A DNA stretch of 64,000 bases from Pectobacterium aroidearum (GTDB lineage Bacteria; Pseudomonadota; Gammaproteobacteria; Enterobacterales; Enterobacteriaceae), in NCBI RefSeq assembly GCF_041228105.1, contig NZ_CP166097.1, forward strand, positions 2,480,001 through 2,544,000, read 5' to 3'. Below the pieces are notes generated by a model, which saw only the letters and a list, made by a program, of their open reading frames with translations, made no database searches and was not told the origin of the DNA. The translations under genes were made by a program, and so were the position numbers. This document shows, piece after piece, positions 1 to 11,400 of the stretch (positions within the stretch are counted from its first letter, which is position 1; each line of letters begins with the position of its first letter).

Positions 1-427
1 GAAACAGATGAAATTCACTATTTAACCGCAGCGCTTCGCGTAGATTTTTCTCGTCAATCGCCAGACGATTCTGGCGAATATTTTCCTCAATCTGCCCCAG
101 CATTTTCGGCGTAATGTGTGCGGCAGCCTGCTCGGCCCCCGTGCCTTCCAGTGCCAGCCGCAATGTGCGGATCTCGATAAATTGCGCTTCGGTCAACTGA
201 GGAACACGGATATCACGCGGCGTTTTGAGCACCAGCGCCTGTTCTTTCGCCAATTGCAGGATCGCATCTCGCACTGGCGTGACGCTGGTACCCACCTGTG
301 CGGCAAGCTCCCGTATTCTCAGGCGGTCGTCCGGTTTGAGTTGGCCGGTAATTAACGCTTCACGCAGCATGGTATAAACGCTGGAGCCCAGATAGCTGTG
401 ATTGATCTGCCCGATTGGATAATTCAC
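1..427 (-). CDS. GntR-family transcriptional regulator, FCD type (partial)
   Basis: This is the N-terminal part of a GntR-type DNA-binding regulator; the C-terminal half lies beyond the left edge. Reading the minus strand from a GTG at 427-425 gives 142 residues. A winged-helix domain lies at about residues 15-75, with the motifs LREALITGQL, RIRELAAQVG and SVTPVRDAI typical of GntR members. It is followed by the start of a helical FCD effector domain (RTLRLALEG). The GTG start is supported by a GGGGGA ribosome site about 5 bases upstream. The gene is divergent from cdiB, but nothing links the two functionally. The effector is unknown; FCD regulators usually sense small carboxylic acids. Confidence 0.85.
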   Translation of the reverse strand, partial: MNYPIGQINHSYLGSSVYTMLREALITGQLKPDDRLRIRELAAQVGTSVTPVRDAILQLAKEQALVLKTPRDIRVPQLTEAQFIEIRTLRLALEGTGAEQAAAHITPKMLGQIEENIRQNRLAIDEKNLREALRLNSEFHLF

Positions 428-520
428 TGTTCCCCCAGAGAGAAGCGCTGCGCAACGTGGTGAGATAAATATAAGTGAGTGCCGCAATAACCTACGGCGA
501 TGAGGCGCTAATATACAATA

Positions 521-530
521 TGATGCATCA
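521..530. promoter_or_regulatory. 10-bp perfect palindrome in the GntR/cdiB intergenic region
   Basis: TGATGCATCA is a perfect palindrome about 95 bases upstream of the GntR gene start. GntR/FCD proteins bind short palindromes and often regulate themselves, so this could be an operator. That is inference from position and symmetry only. The rest of 428-762 is AT-rich and holds no gene. Confidence 0.2.
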
Positions 531-700
531 ACGAAGCTATGGGCGAGGTGTCTGTCGGTTGGCGAATCGACAAGAAAAGGTCATGAAATGCGCAGCATTG
601 TGTGACTAGGTGTAACAGGCCTGAAATTATTGGTTAAGGAAATATTTTATCGCGACTTAACGCAAATCCATTATCATAAAATTATATATTACCTGACATA

Positions 701-729
701 TTGAGCTTGGTAATTAACGGCTCTACTAT
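701..729 (+). promoter_or_regulatory. Candidate sigma-70 promoter for cdiB
   Basis: TTGAGC at 701-706 and TACTAT at 724-729 are separated by exactly 17 bases and lie 33 bases before the cdiB start. Each hexamer matches 4 of 6 consensus bases. The surrounding DNA is AT-rich, as is common for silenced or tightly regulated adhesin promoters. This is a pattern match only. Confidence 0.35.
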
Positions 730-762
730 GCCAAAAAAATTATTATCATCAGGGATGAAACC

Positions 763-2427
763 ATGCGTGGTTTTTTCAGGCTGATTGCTATCATGCCTGC
801 GCTATTTTCTTATACCGTATTTTCCGCGCCGCTTAATCCGGCAGACCGAAATGACATTCAGCAGCGCCAGGCCGAGGTGATCGATCAATCCCGGCAGCAG
901 CGCGATTCCTTATTGCAATTAAATCAGCCACAAACGACGGTGAATCCCACAGGTGGAAGTAATGCCGGACACTGTTTTTTCATTAAAGATATTTATTATC
1001 ACAATAGCTCGCTGCTGCGTGAAAGAGATAAAAACAGGTTAAATAAAGATTATATTAATCGTTGCCTTAATGTTAATGATATAAATCAGCTGATTCATGA
1101 CGTCAGTAATTGGTATATCGAACGGGGTTATATTACCAGTCGCGCTTTTATTGCTGAGCAGGATCTTTCTGGCGGCGTATTGCAGATCGATATTCTGGAA
1201 GGGCGCCTCGAATCTATTAATCTTAATAACCAATCAACGTGGGCATTAAAACAGGTTTTCCCAGGCCTGGAAGGCGAAATTCTCAATCTCCGGGATATCG
1301 AACAGGGCATGGAACAGCTCAACCGCATGCCGACGCAGCAGGTGAGCATCGAAATTCAGCCCGGCAGCCAGCCCGGTTATTCCATCGTCAACCTGACCAG
1401 TAAAAAGCAAATTCCGCTGACGGCAAATATCAGTTTCGATAATAGCGGGCAGAAAAGCACCGGGGTACGGCAGCTAAGCGGCGGCCTATGGGCGGACAAT
1501 GTGCTGGGGCTGGCCGACCAGTGGTTTATCAACGGTGGACACAGTAGCGAATTTCGCGATAGTCGCAATGCCGAAAGCCTGCAGGCGGGTGTCTCGCTGC
1601 CTTACGGCTACTGGACGCTCAGTTACGACTATTCTGAGAGCCGCTATCGCAACGATTTCATCAACCGGGACTTTCTCTGGCATTCAACGGGGGATAGTCA
1701 GACGCACCGCGCCACGCTGTCACGCGTGATATTCCGCAACGGTGACATGAAAACCAGCCTCTCGGCGGGCATGTCGCACCGTATCGGGCAGAACTACCTG
1801 AACGATGTTCTGCTGCAATCCAGCAGTCGTAAACTCAGCAGCGCGATTATCGGCATCAATCACAGCCAGAAACTGTGGGGCGGGCTGGCGACGCTCAACC
1901 CCGCTTATAGCAGAGGAACGCGTTGGTTCGGCGCAGAAAGCGATGAAGGGAAATCTGATGATGCGCTGCGTGCCGAATTCAACAAAGTGACGCTGGCGGC
2001 CAGTTATTACTACCCGATTGCTGACAACCTCCATTACCTCACCAACCTCTATGGTCAGTATTCACCGCAGCGCCTGTATGGCAGTGAACAGGTCACGCTG
2101 GGCGGGGAAACTTCCGTACGGGGTTTCAAAGAGCAGTATCTCTCAGGCAATCGTGGTGGTTACTGGCGCAACGAGCTCAACTGGCGGGCGGCACAGTTGC
2201 CGCTGTTGGGCAGCGTTACCCTGACGGCGGCGGTGGACGGCGGGCATCTTTTCTCACAGAAAGCTGAAAGCGAATCGGCGGGTACGCTGTGGGGCGCGGC
2301 GGTAGGAGCTGGCGTCGCGAATCAATATCTCTCACAACAAATCACGGTTGGCTGGCCGTTGGCACACCCCGACTGGCTAAAACCGGATAGCGCCGTGGTG
2401 TATTACCGCGTTGGGCTGTCGTTTTAA
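763..2427 (+). CDS. cdiB: CdiB/HecB: TpsB outer-membrane transporter of two-partner secretion
   Basis: This is the outer-membrane barrel (Omp85 superfamily, ShlB/FhaC/HecB type) that exports the CdiA exoprotein to the cell surface. The 554 residues begin with a signal peptide of about 21 residues ending in TVFSA. A charged linker follows, then POTRA-like domains (residues ~65-210, with RGYITSRAFI), then a 16-strand-type barrel ending in the aromatic residue of VGLSF. The family signature VRGF is present at about residue 450 in a GGETSVRGF context; in this family it sits at the tip of the long L6 loop. The partner gene cdiA starts 57 bases downstream, so the two probably form one transcript. 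The length is normal for the family. Confidence 0.95.
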   Translation: MRGFFRLIAIMPALFSYTVFSAPLNPADRNDIQQRQAEVIDQSRQQRDSLLQLNQPQTTVNPTGGSNAGHCFFIKDIYYHNSSLLRERDKNRLNKDYINRCLNVNDINQLIHDVSNWYIERGYITSRAFIAEQDLSGGVLQIDILEGRLESINLNNQSTWALKQVFPGLEGEILNLRDIEQGMEQLNRMPTQQVSIEIQPGSQPGYSIVNLTSKKQIPLTANISFDNSGQKSTGVRQLSGGLWADNVLGLADQWFINGGHSSEFRDSRNAESLQAGVSLPYGYWTLSYDYSESRYRNDFINRDFLWHSTGDSQTHRATLSRVIFRNGDMKTSLSAGMSHRIGQNYLNDVLLQSSSRKLSSAIIGINHSQKLWGGLATLNPAYSRGTRWFGAESDEGKSDDALRAEFNKVTLAASYYYPIADNLHYLTNLYGQYSPQRLYGSEQVTLGGETSVRGFKEQYLSGNRGGYWRNELNWRAAQLPLLGSVTLTAAVDGGHLFSQKAESESAGTLWGAAVGAGVANQYLSQQITVGWPLAHPDWLKPDSAVVYYRVGLSF

Positions 2428-2484
2428 TTATTCGTTGTTAATTTTTCTTTGTTAATTATGCATCGTTAAGACCGGGGATCAGGG

Positions 2485-5400
2485 ATGAAACCAGTAAAAA
2501 CCACACAGCGCCTGCTGGCGTACACGCTGATCCACCTGATTGCGTTTCAGCCGCTGCTGCCGGCCATGGCGGCGGGCGTGCAGGTCGCGACGGGCAACAC
2601 CGCGCTGGATCAGGCCGGTAACGGCGTCCCGGTCATCAATATCGCCACGCCAAACGGTGCGGGAATTTCCCATAACCAGTATCAGGATTTTAACGTCGAT
2701 AAACCCGGTCTGATCCTGAATAACGGCACGGCGCAGCTCAATCCGACCCAGCTTGGCGGGCTGATCCAGAACAACCCGAACCTGAAAGGCAAGGCCGCCG
2801 AGGCCATTATCAACGAAGTGGTGTCCAGCAACCGCAGTACGCTGGCGGGGTATCTGGAAGTGGGCGGCAAACAGGCCAGCGTCATCGTGGCCAACCCGAA
2901 CGGCATTACCTGCGACGGCTGCGGCTTTATCAATACCCCGCAGGTGACGCTGACTACCGGCAAACCCCAGTTGGATGCGCAGGGGAACCTGCAGCATATC
3001 GACGTGACCCGCGGCGATATCACGCTGACCGGGCAGGGGCTGGATGCGAGCAAGAGCGATTACCTCAGCCTGATAGCCCGCACCGCGCAGATTAACGCCG
3101 GGCTGAATGCCAATGACACGCAGATTGTGCTCGGTGCCAGTCAGGTCGATGCAACGGGCAAGGTGACGGCGCAGGCCGCAGACAGCGGTGTGAAGGTCGC
3201 ACTGGATACGGGCGCGCTGGGTGGCATGTACACCAACCGCATCAGGCTGGTTTCCAGCGATAAGGGCGTGGGCGTCAACGTCGGCAACCTCAGTGCGCGT
3301 AGCGGGGATATCACGCTGTCGGCCAACGGTAAACTCAGCCTCGGCGATACGGTGGCGCAGGGGAATATTCAGGCTGACGCGGATGCGCTGGCGCTGCGGG
3401 GCAAGCAGCAGGCGGGCGACGCGCTGACGCTGAACGCGAAGCAGGACATTACGCTGCAGGATGCGACGCTGCGTGCCGGACAAGACATCGCGCTGTCATC
3501 GGGTGGTGGGCTGAAGGCACAAAACAGTGTCATCAGCGCGGGCGTCGATGCGCAGGGTACCGTCAAGTCCGCCAATCAATTATCCCTTATCGGTGACGCT
3601 GTCACGCTTGAGGCTGCCCAGCTTGCCGCCGGCAAGGTGACGGTCAACGCAGGCCAGTCGCTGCAGCAGGATGCGGCAAGTGGCATCAAGGCGGAGTCGG
3701 TGCTTGATATGCGTGGCGACACCGTATCGCTGGCGGGCAGCGCGGGCGCCGAAGACGTGCGACTGGCGGCGAAGACCCTTAACGGTGCCGGCAGCGCGCA
3801 GCTTCAGGCAAAGAATAATGCCACGGTGCGCGTTACGCAGCAGGGCGACTGGCAGGGAAACTTGACGGCGGGCAATACACTGAGTGTGGAGGGCGGACGT
3901 CTGGTACAGCGTGGCACGCTGGCAGGGAAAACCCTGACGCTGACGCTGGATGCGCTGGACAATCAGGGCGATATCGCTGCGTTGCAGGGGCTGACGTTCA
4001 GCGGCGGTGACATGACGAACCGCGGTACGCTGGCGGCGGCCGAGCGCCTGACGGTTAACGCATTGCGTCTGGACAACCGCGGGTTGCTCAGCGCCCGCCA
4101 TGACGTGACGCTTGAGCTGCAAACGGTGCTGAACAATCAGGGCAACATCCTGACGGATAATCAGCTGTTTTTGCTGGCTGACACCATCACCAACGGCGGC
4201 ACACTGCAGGCCGCGACGCTGAGTGCGCAGGCTAACCAGTTGACCAGTCAGGGCGAGGTGACCGCGAACACTCTCGATCTGACCAGCCAGACAACAGAAA
4301 ACCACGGCACTATCAATGCGCGGCAGATGCTGGCGCTGCACGGCGGTAGTCTGGTGAACCGCGGCACGCTCAGCGCGGGTGAAAAACTGGCGCTGACGCT
4401 GGGTGACACGCTGGATAACCGCGGCCTGATGCAGGCCGGCAACACCCTGCAGGTCACCGCTGACCGCCTCAGCAATGACGGCACGCTCACCGCGCCTGAT
4501 TTACAGCTGCGCACCGGCACACTTGCCAATCAGGGGACACTACAGGCCGACAACGCGCTGCAGCTTGAGGCCACGCGTGCCCTGACGCAATCCGCGAGCG
4601 GCTCGCTGCTGGCTGGCACGGACCTGACGGTGAATGCCGGACTGGTCGAGACCGACGGTGCCATTCAGGCGCAGCAGTTCCTGCTGAATGCAGCACGCTG
4701 GCTGAATACGGGGAAAACCAGTCTTACCGGCGACGGACAGATTACGGCCACCCATCTGGACAACCGCGGCAGCCTGTTGACGGCGGGCAACTGGACCATT
4801 CACAGCGATGTCGTCAGCCAGGCCGGGGCGTTGCAGGGCAATGCCCTGACCCTTCAGGCCAATACTCTTACAAGCAGCGGGCAGGCACAGGCGCAGGGGG
4901 CGGTGAACCTGACCGTCGCCGACGCCTTTACCAATAGTGGCGACTGGCTCAGCGGAGAGGCACTGCGTCTTCAGGCGGCGAAGGCCGAAAACCGGGGCAC
5001 GCTGCAGGCGCTAACCCTGACGGCGGAGGGGGCGTCTCTCGACAACCGTGGCACGGTCAGCGGTATCACTAACCTGTCGCTCTTCCTGAACGGCAATCTG
5101 GCTAACACCGGCACGCTGCAGGGTAACCAGCTTCATGTGGAAGCCGCACAGCTAGACAATCAGGGCACGCTTCACGGTACGGATGCACTGACGCTGGCGA
5201 TAGCCGGCAACCTGTCTAATCAGGGAACACTGCAGAGTGACGGTGACAGCACTACCAGGGCTAAACGGTTCGATAATCAGGGCACGTTGCAGGCGAAAAA
5301 CGTCACGCTGCAGGTGGAGGAACTGGATAACGCGGGAACGATTTTCGGGATGTCCTCACTGGCGCTGACGGCGGCCAGCGGGCTGACCAACCGGCAGGCG

Positions 5401-8400
5401 GGGAAACTGCTGTCTCAGGGCGCGGCGGTGCTCACCGCGGCGGAGGCTGTTAATGCCGGAGACTGGCAGGCGAAAACCCTGACGCTGACGGCAAACAATC
5501 TCACCAATGACGGCCAGCTCCAGGGGGATGACGCCTTGTCCCTGACGCTACCAACGACCGGCGGCACAGGGACGCTAATCAACCGCGGCACGCTGACCAC
5601 GGGCGGTGACGCCACGCTGTTCGCGCGCCTGATGGAGAATCCGGGCACGCTGTCCAGCCGGGGCCACGCGACACTGACGGGCATGTCGCTGAGGAACGAC
5701 GGCCGTCTGGTCGCGGCAACAGGGCTGTCGCTGTACGGCGACTATCAGGGCCGTGGCCTGCTGAATACGGCGGGCACCCTGACGCTGGAGGGCGACACGC
5801 TGGTTAACGGCGGGCACTGGGAAAGCCGGGCGTTGTCCCTGCAAGGGAAGCACTTTACCAATCAGGGCGCGGTGCTGGGTAATGACGTGACGATAACAGC
5901 GAACCGCCTGACGAATCTCGGCGGCGTTGTGGGCACCGATTCGTTGGGGATCGTGTTGTCGGGCGGTCTGGATAACGGCGGTGAACTGCGCAGCGACAAC
6001 CTGTCGGTTGCAGCGGTGGACGTGAACAACCGTGGCGATATGCAGGGCATCAATACCCTGCAACTGAACACCACCGGGCTGCTGGATAACACGGGCGTCA
6101 TCAGCGGCAATCAATCGGTGGTAGTGAAGGCAGACGCCGTTAAACAACGCGGCACGCTGGAAGGGAAAAGCGTCACGCTGGACGCCGCCTCGCTGACCAA
6201 TCAGGGCAAAATGCTGGGCGTGGACGCGCTGACATTGTCGATTGCCGGTAATTTTTCCAACGACGGCAATCTGCTGACGCAGGGCAACGCAACGGTGACC
6301 GCGCAGAGCATGGATAACCGCGGGCTGATGCAGGCCGGAAACCTCACGCTGGAAGCGGATGAGGTGACCAATGCCGGGCAACTGCTCGGTATTCAGGCGC
6401 TGTCGGTAACGGCACAGGGCGGGTTGACCAACCAACAAACCGGCAAACTGCTCACACAGGGGGCGGCGGTGTTACAGGCTGCCCAAGCGGAGAACCACGG
6501 CGAGTGGCTGGCGGATAACCTGACGCTGCAGGCCGCCCGTTTCGCTAACACGGGACGGATTCAGGCCGATCGCGATCTTGATATCACGGTCACGCCAGCG
6601 GGTGCCGCACGTCAGCGTTCATTCCTGCCGATGGCGCTGTCGCTGGCGGCAGATATTCAGCAGCTCAACGCCTCATCTTCACCTCAGGGACGCGGGGCGG
6701 GCGACGGTGTACTGGACAACCGCGGCACGCTGGTGTCGGGCGGTGATCTTCAACTGCAGGCCACGCAAATCACCAATCAGGGCTCGCTTTCCGGTAACGG
6801 CACGGCAACCCTGACGGGCAACACGATCCAGAATGACGGTGCCGTGGTCGCCCTGACATCCCTGTCGCTGACCGGGGATTATCAGGGACTCGGGACGCTG
6901 CAGACCGACGGGCGGCTGGACTGGTCCGGCACCACGCTCACCAACCGCGGGCGCTGGCAGGCGAATGCCATTCAGTTGCAGGGGCTCACGCTGGAGAATC
7001 AGGGCACGCTGCTGGGACAGCGGACAGACATCACGGCGGATACCCTGTTTAACGGCGGCGAAATTGCCGGGGTTAACGCACTGCAGCTAATCCTTGCTGA
7101 GCGCCTGACCAATCAGGGCAAGCTCTACGGGGCGACGCTGGGGCTGTCGGCGACCGGCCTGTTCAATCAGGGGGAACTCTCCGGTGACGACCTGCATCTG
7201 ACGTTGCAGGAGACGGCGCACAACAGCGGCCTCATTAGCGGCAGCCAGCGGGTACAGCTGGAGGCGCGTCAGGTCGAGCAGTCGGGTTCTCTGGAAAGTC
7301 GCCAACTGCAGGTGCAGGCGAACGCTCTGGACAATCAGGGCACGATGCTGGGCGTGGATGCACTGACGCTGGCGATTAACACCACGGCGCGCAACAGCGG
7401 GAAGTGGCTGAGTCAGGGCGACAGCACGCTGACCGCCAGACAGCTGGAGAACACAGGCCAGTGGCAGGGCAACACGCTGACGCTGACGGCCGATGAGGTC
7501 GGGAATGCCGGACAGTTGCTGGGGCTGTCGGCGCTGACGCTGACGGCAAAAAACAAGCTGACCAATGAGAAAACCGGTACGCTGCTCACGCAGGGGCTGG
7601 CAGTGCTGAACGCGGCCGAGGCGAGCAATGACGGTGAATGGCAGGCGGACAGCCTGACGCTGGAGGCGCAAACCCTGAACAACCGCGGGCACATTCAGGG
7701 CGATACATCGCTGACGGTGACGCTGGTAAACGGTGATGTAGACAATCAGGGCACACTGTGGAGCACGCGTGCCGATATTGCTGCCCGCACGCTGACCAAC
7801 GCGGGTGAGATCACCGGCGTTGACGGTCTTCAACTGACACTGGATGACGCCTTAACCAATCAGGGCGCACTGAGCAGCTATCACCTGACCGCACAGGCAG
7901 GCAGCCTCGACAATAGCGGCACAATCACCGGCCTTGACCGGCTCGAACTGACCGTTGGCAATAGCCTTGATAATCAGGGCACGCTGTACGGCGCGGCGCT
8001 GGCGCTGAACGCAAACGACCTGACCAACCGCGGCACGATGACGGGCGTGGACAGCCTGTCCCTGAGCCTGAACGGGACGCTGAATAATACCCGTGACATC
8101 AGCAGCACGGCGCTGACGCTCAACGCCAATGACGTTGTCAACCACGGCACCCTGACGGGCGTGAACGGGTTAACGTTCCGGCTCGGCAATCATCTGGATA
8201 ATCAGGGCGCGCTGAACAGCCAGGCGCTTGCCATCACCGCCAACGATCTCACTAACGATGGTCAGATCAACGGCACGCGCAGTCTGCAACTGACGCTGGA
8301 CGGCACCCTGACCAACACCGGTGACCTCACCAGCCCGCGCATCGGTATCACCGCGCAGAACGTGCTGAACCACGGGCAGATGCTGGGCTCTGACGATCTG

Positions 8401-11400
8401 CAAGTTGATTTGCGCAATACGCTGGAGAATCACGGGCTTGTCAGCGGCAGCAATACACTGGGTATTGTTGCGAACGATATCGACCAACAGGGGACGCTGG
8501 AAGCGCGGGCGCTGACTGTGGACGCGCAGACGCTGGATAACCACGGCAAGATGCTGGGTGTCGATGCGCTGACGCTGGCGATTGCGGGGACGGCCCGTAA
8601 TCAGGGCAAATGGCTGAGTCAGGGCAGCAGCACGCTGACGGCGGGTCAGGTTGACAATCAGGGGCAGTGGCAGGCGGGTGACATCACCTTGCAGGCCAGC
8701 GATCTGACTAACCGTGGGCAGATTTTTGGTCTCAATGGGTTGTCGCTGACGACACGCAACACACTGAACAACCAGCAGGACGGGAAACTCCTGTCGCAGG
8801 GCATCGCGGTATTACGCGCCGCGAACGCGACAAACGACGGTGACTGGCAGGCAGACCGCCTGACGTTTGACGCGCAGCAACTGACCAACCGCGGGCGCAT
8901 TCAGGGGGATAGCGGGTTAACGGTCACGCTGGATAGCAATAATCCGGCCAGCCTGCTCACGAATCAGGGCACACTGCTCTCCGGCGGCGACACACAGCTG
9001 AGCGCCAGCCAGCTCGACAATCAGGGCACCGTGTCCGGCGTAGGCAAGCTTGATATCGAGAGTGCCGAGATCCGCAATGCGGGCAGCGTGATTGCCGACG
9101 GTGCACTGTCTCTCAATGGCGACTATCAGGGGGCGGGTCTGTTGCATACCGCCGACACCCTGACGCTGCGCGGCAATCAACTGAACAACCGCGGACGCTG
9201 GGAAAGCCGGGTGCTGGCGCTAAACGGCGGGACGTTCAGCAACACCGGCACGGTCATCGGTGAGCGCGGTATCACGCTGGAGCTGCGTGACGGCCTGACG
9301 GTCGGCCGCGACGGTCAACTGCTGACCAACGGGGCCTTGCTGGCACAGGCGGACTCGGTGATGAACGATGGGCTCTGGCAGGGTAACACGCTGACGCTGA
9401 CGGCCGATGAGGTCGAGAATGCCGGGCAACTGCTGGGGCTGTCGGTGCTATCGCTGACGGCGAAAAAACGTCTGACCAATGCGCAAAATGGCAAGTTGCT
9501 CACACGGGGACTGGCAGTGTTGAACGCGGCCGAGGCGAGCAATGACGGCGAATGGCAGGCGGACAGCCTGACGCTGGACGGGCAAACCCTGCTCAACCGC
9601 GGGCACATTCAGGGCGATACATCGCTGAAGGTGACGCTGGCAAACGGTGATGTCACCAATCAGGGGACGCTGTGGAGCAGGAGCGCCGACATTGCTGCCC
9701 GCACGCTGACCAACGCGGGTGAGATCACCGGCGTGAACGGTCTTCAACTGACGCTGGAGGATGCCTTAACCAATCAGGGGGCGCTGAGCAGCTATCACCT
9801 GACCGCGCAGGCCGACAGGCTGGACAATAGCGGGAAAATCAACGGCCTTGACCAACTAGGGATCACGGTAAACCAGAACCTCAACAATACCGGCACGCTG
9901 TACGGGGCGGCAGTGACGCTGAACGCGAACGACCTGATCAACCGCGGCACGCTCACCGGTATTGACAGCCTGTCTCTGGGGCTGAACGGAACGCTGAATA
10001 ACACCCGTGACATCAGCAGTAATGCGCTGACGCTCAACGCCAATGATGTCGTCAACCAAGGTACCCTGACGGGCGTGAACGGGTTAACGTTCCTGCTCGG
10101 CAATCACCTCGACAATCAGGGAACGCTGAACAGCCAGGCGCTCGCCATTGCTGCCCGCGACGTGACCAATGGCGGACGGCTTAACGGCACGCGCAGTCTG
10201 CAACTGACGCTGGACGGCACCCTGACCAACACCGGTGACCTCACCAGCCCGCGTATCGGTATCTCCGCGCAGAACGTGTTGAACCACGGGCAGATGCTGG
10301 GCGCGGACGATCTGCAACTGGATCTGCGTAATAAACTGGATAATCGCGGTTTAATCAGCGGCAGCACCACGCTGGGTATCGTTGCAAACCATATCGACCA
10401 GCAGGGGACGCTGGAAGCCCGTGCGCTGAAGGTGGACGCGCAGGCGCTGGATAACTACGGAAAAATGCTGGGCGTCGATGCGCTGACGCTGGCGATTACA
10501 GGGACGGTACGCAATCAGGGGAAATGGCTGAGTCAGGGCAGCAGCACGCTGACGGCTGATCGGGTTGATAATCAGGGGCAGTGGCAGGCAGGCGACATCA
10601 CGCTGCAGGCCAGCGATCTGACCAACCGTGGACAGATTTTTGGTCTCAACGCGCTGTCGCTGACGACCACAAATGACCTTGGCAACCAGCAGGGCGGCAC
10701 ACTGCTGTCGCAGGGCATCGCGGTATTACGCGCCGCGAACGTGACAAACGACGGTGACTGGCAGGCAGACCGCCTGACGGTTGACGCGCAGCAACTGACC
10801 AACCGCGGGCGCATTCAGGGGGACCAGGGGTTAGCCATCACACTGGATCGCGCTAATCCGGCTAGCCGGTTAACCAATCAGGGGACGCTGCTCTCCGGCG
10901 GTGACGGCTGGCTGAGCGCCAGCCTGCTCGATAATCAGGGCACCGTGTCCGGCGTAGGCAAGCTTGATATCGAGAGTGCCGAGATCCGCAATGCAGGCAC
11001 TGTGATTGCCGACGGTGCACTGTTGCTCAATGGCGACTATCAGGGTGCGGGTCTGTTGCATACTGCCGACACGCTGACGCTGCACGGTAATGAACTGAAC
11101 AACAGCGGACGCTGGGAAAGCCGGGCGCTGGCGCTGAACGGGGGGACGTTCAGCAACACCGGCATGGTTATCGGTGAGCGCGGCATCACGCTGGAGCTGC
11201 GTGACGGCCTGACGGTTGGCCGCGACGGTCAACTGCTGACCAACGGTACCCTGCAGGTGCAGGCGGGCACGGTGATGAACGACGGGCTCTGGCAGGGCAA
11301 CACGCTGACGCTGTCTGCAAACGACCTGACAAACGGCGGGTCGCTGCTCGGACAGGACGGGCTGCGTCTTGATTTGCTGGGCACCTATCAGGGAAATGAA

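Noticed and set aside
2479..3483. 334-codon open frame on the minus strand inside cdiA, one of many long antisense frames (others at 5575-6438, 7087-7833, 15691-16881, 17713-18741)
   Set aside because: GC-rich repeated DNA leaves antisense frames open. The translations are R-, Q- and H-rich with no domain, and start sites lack ribosome sites.
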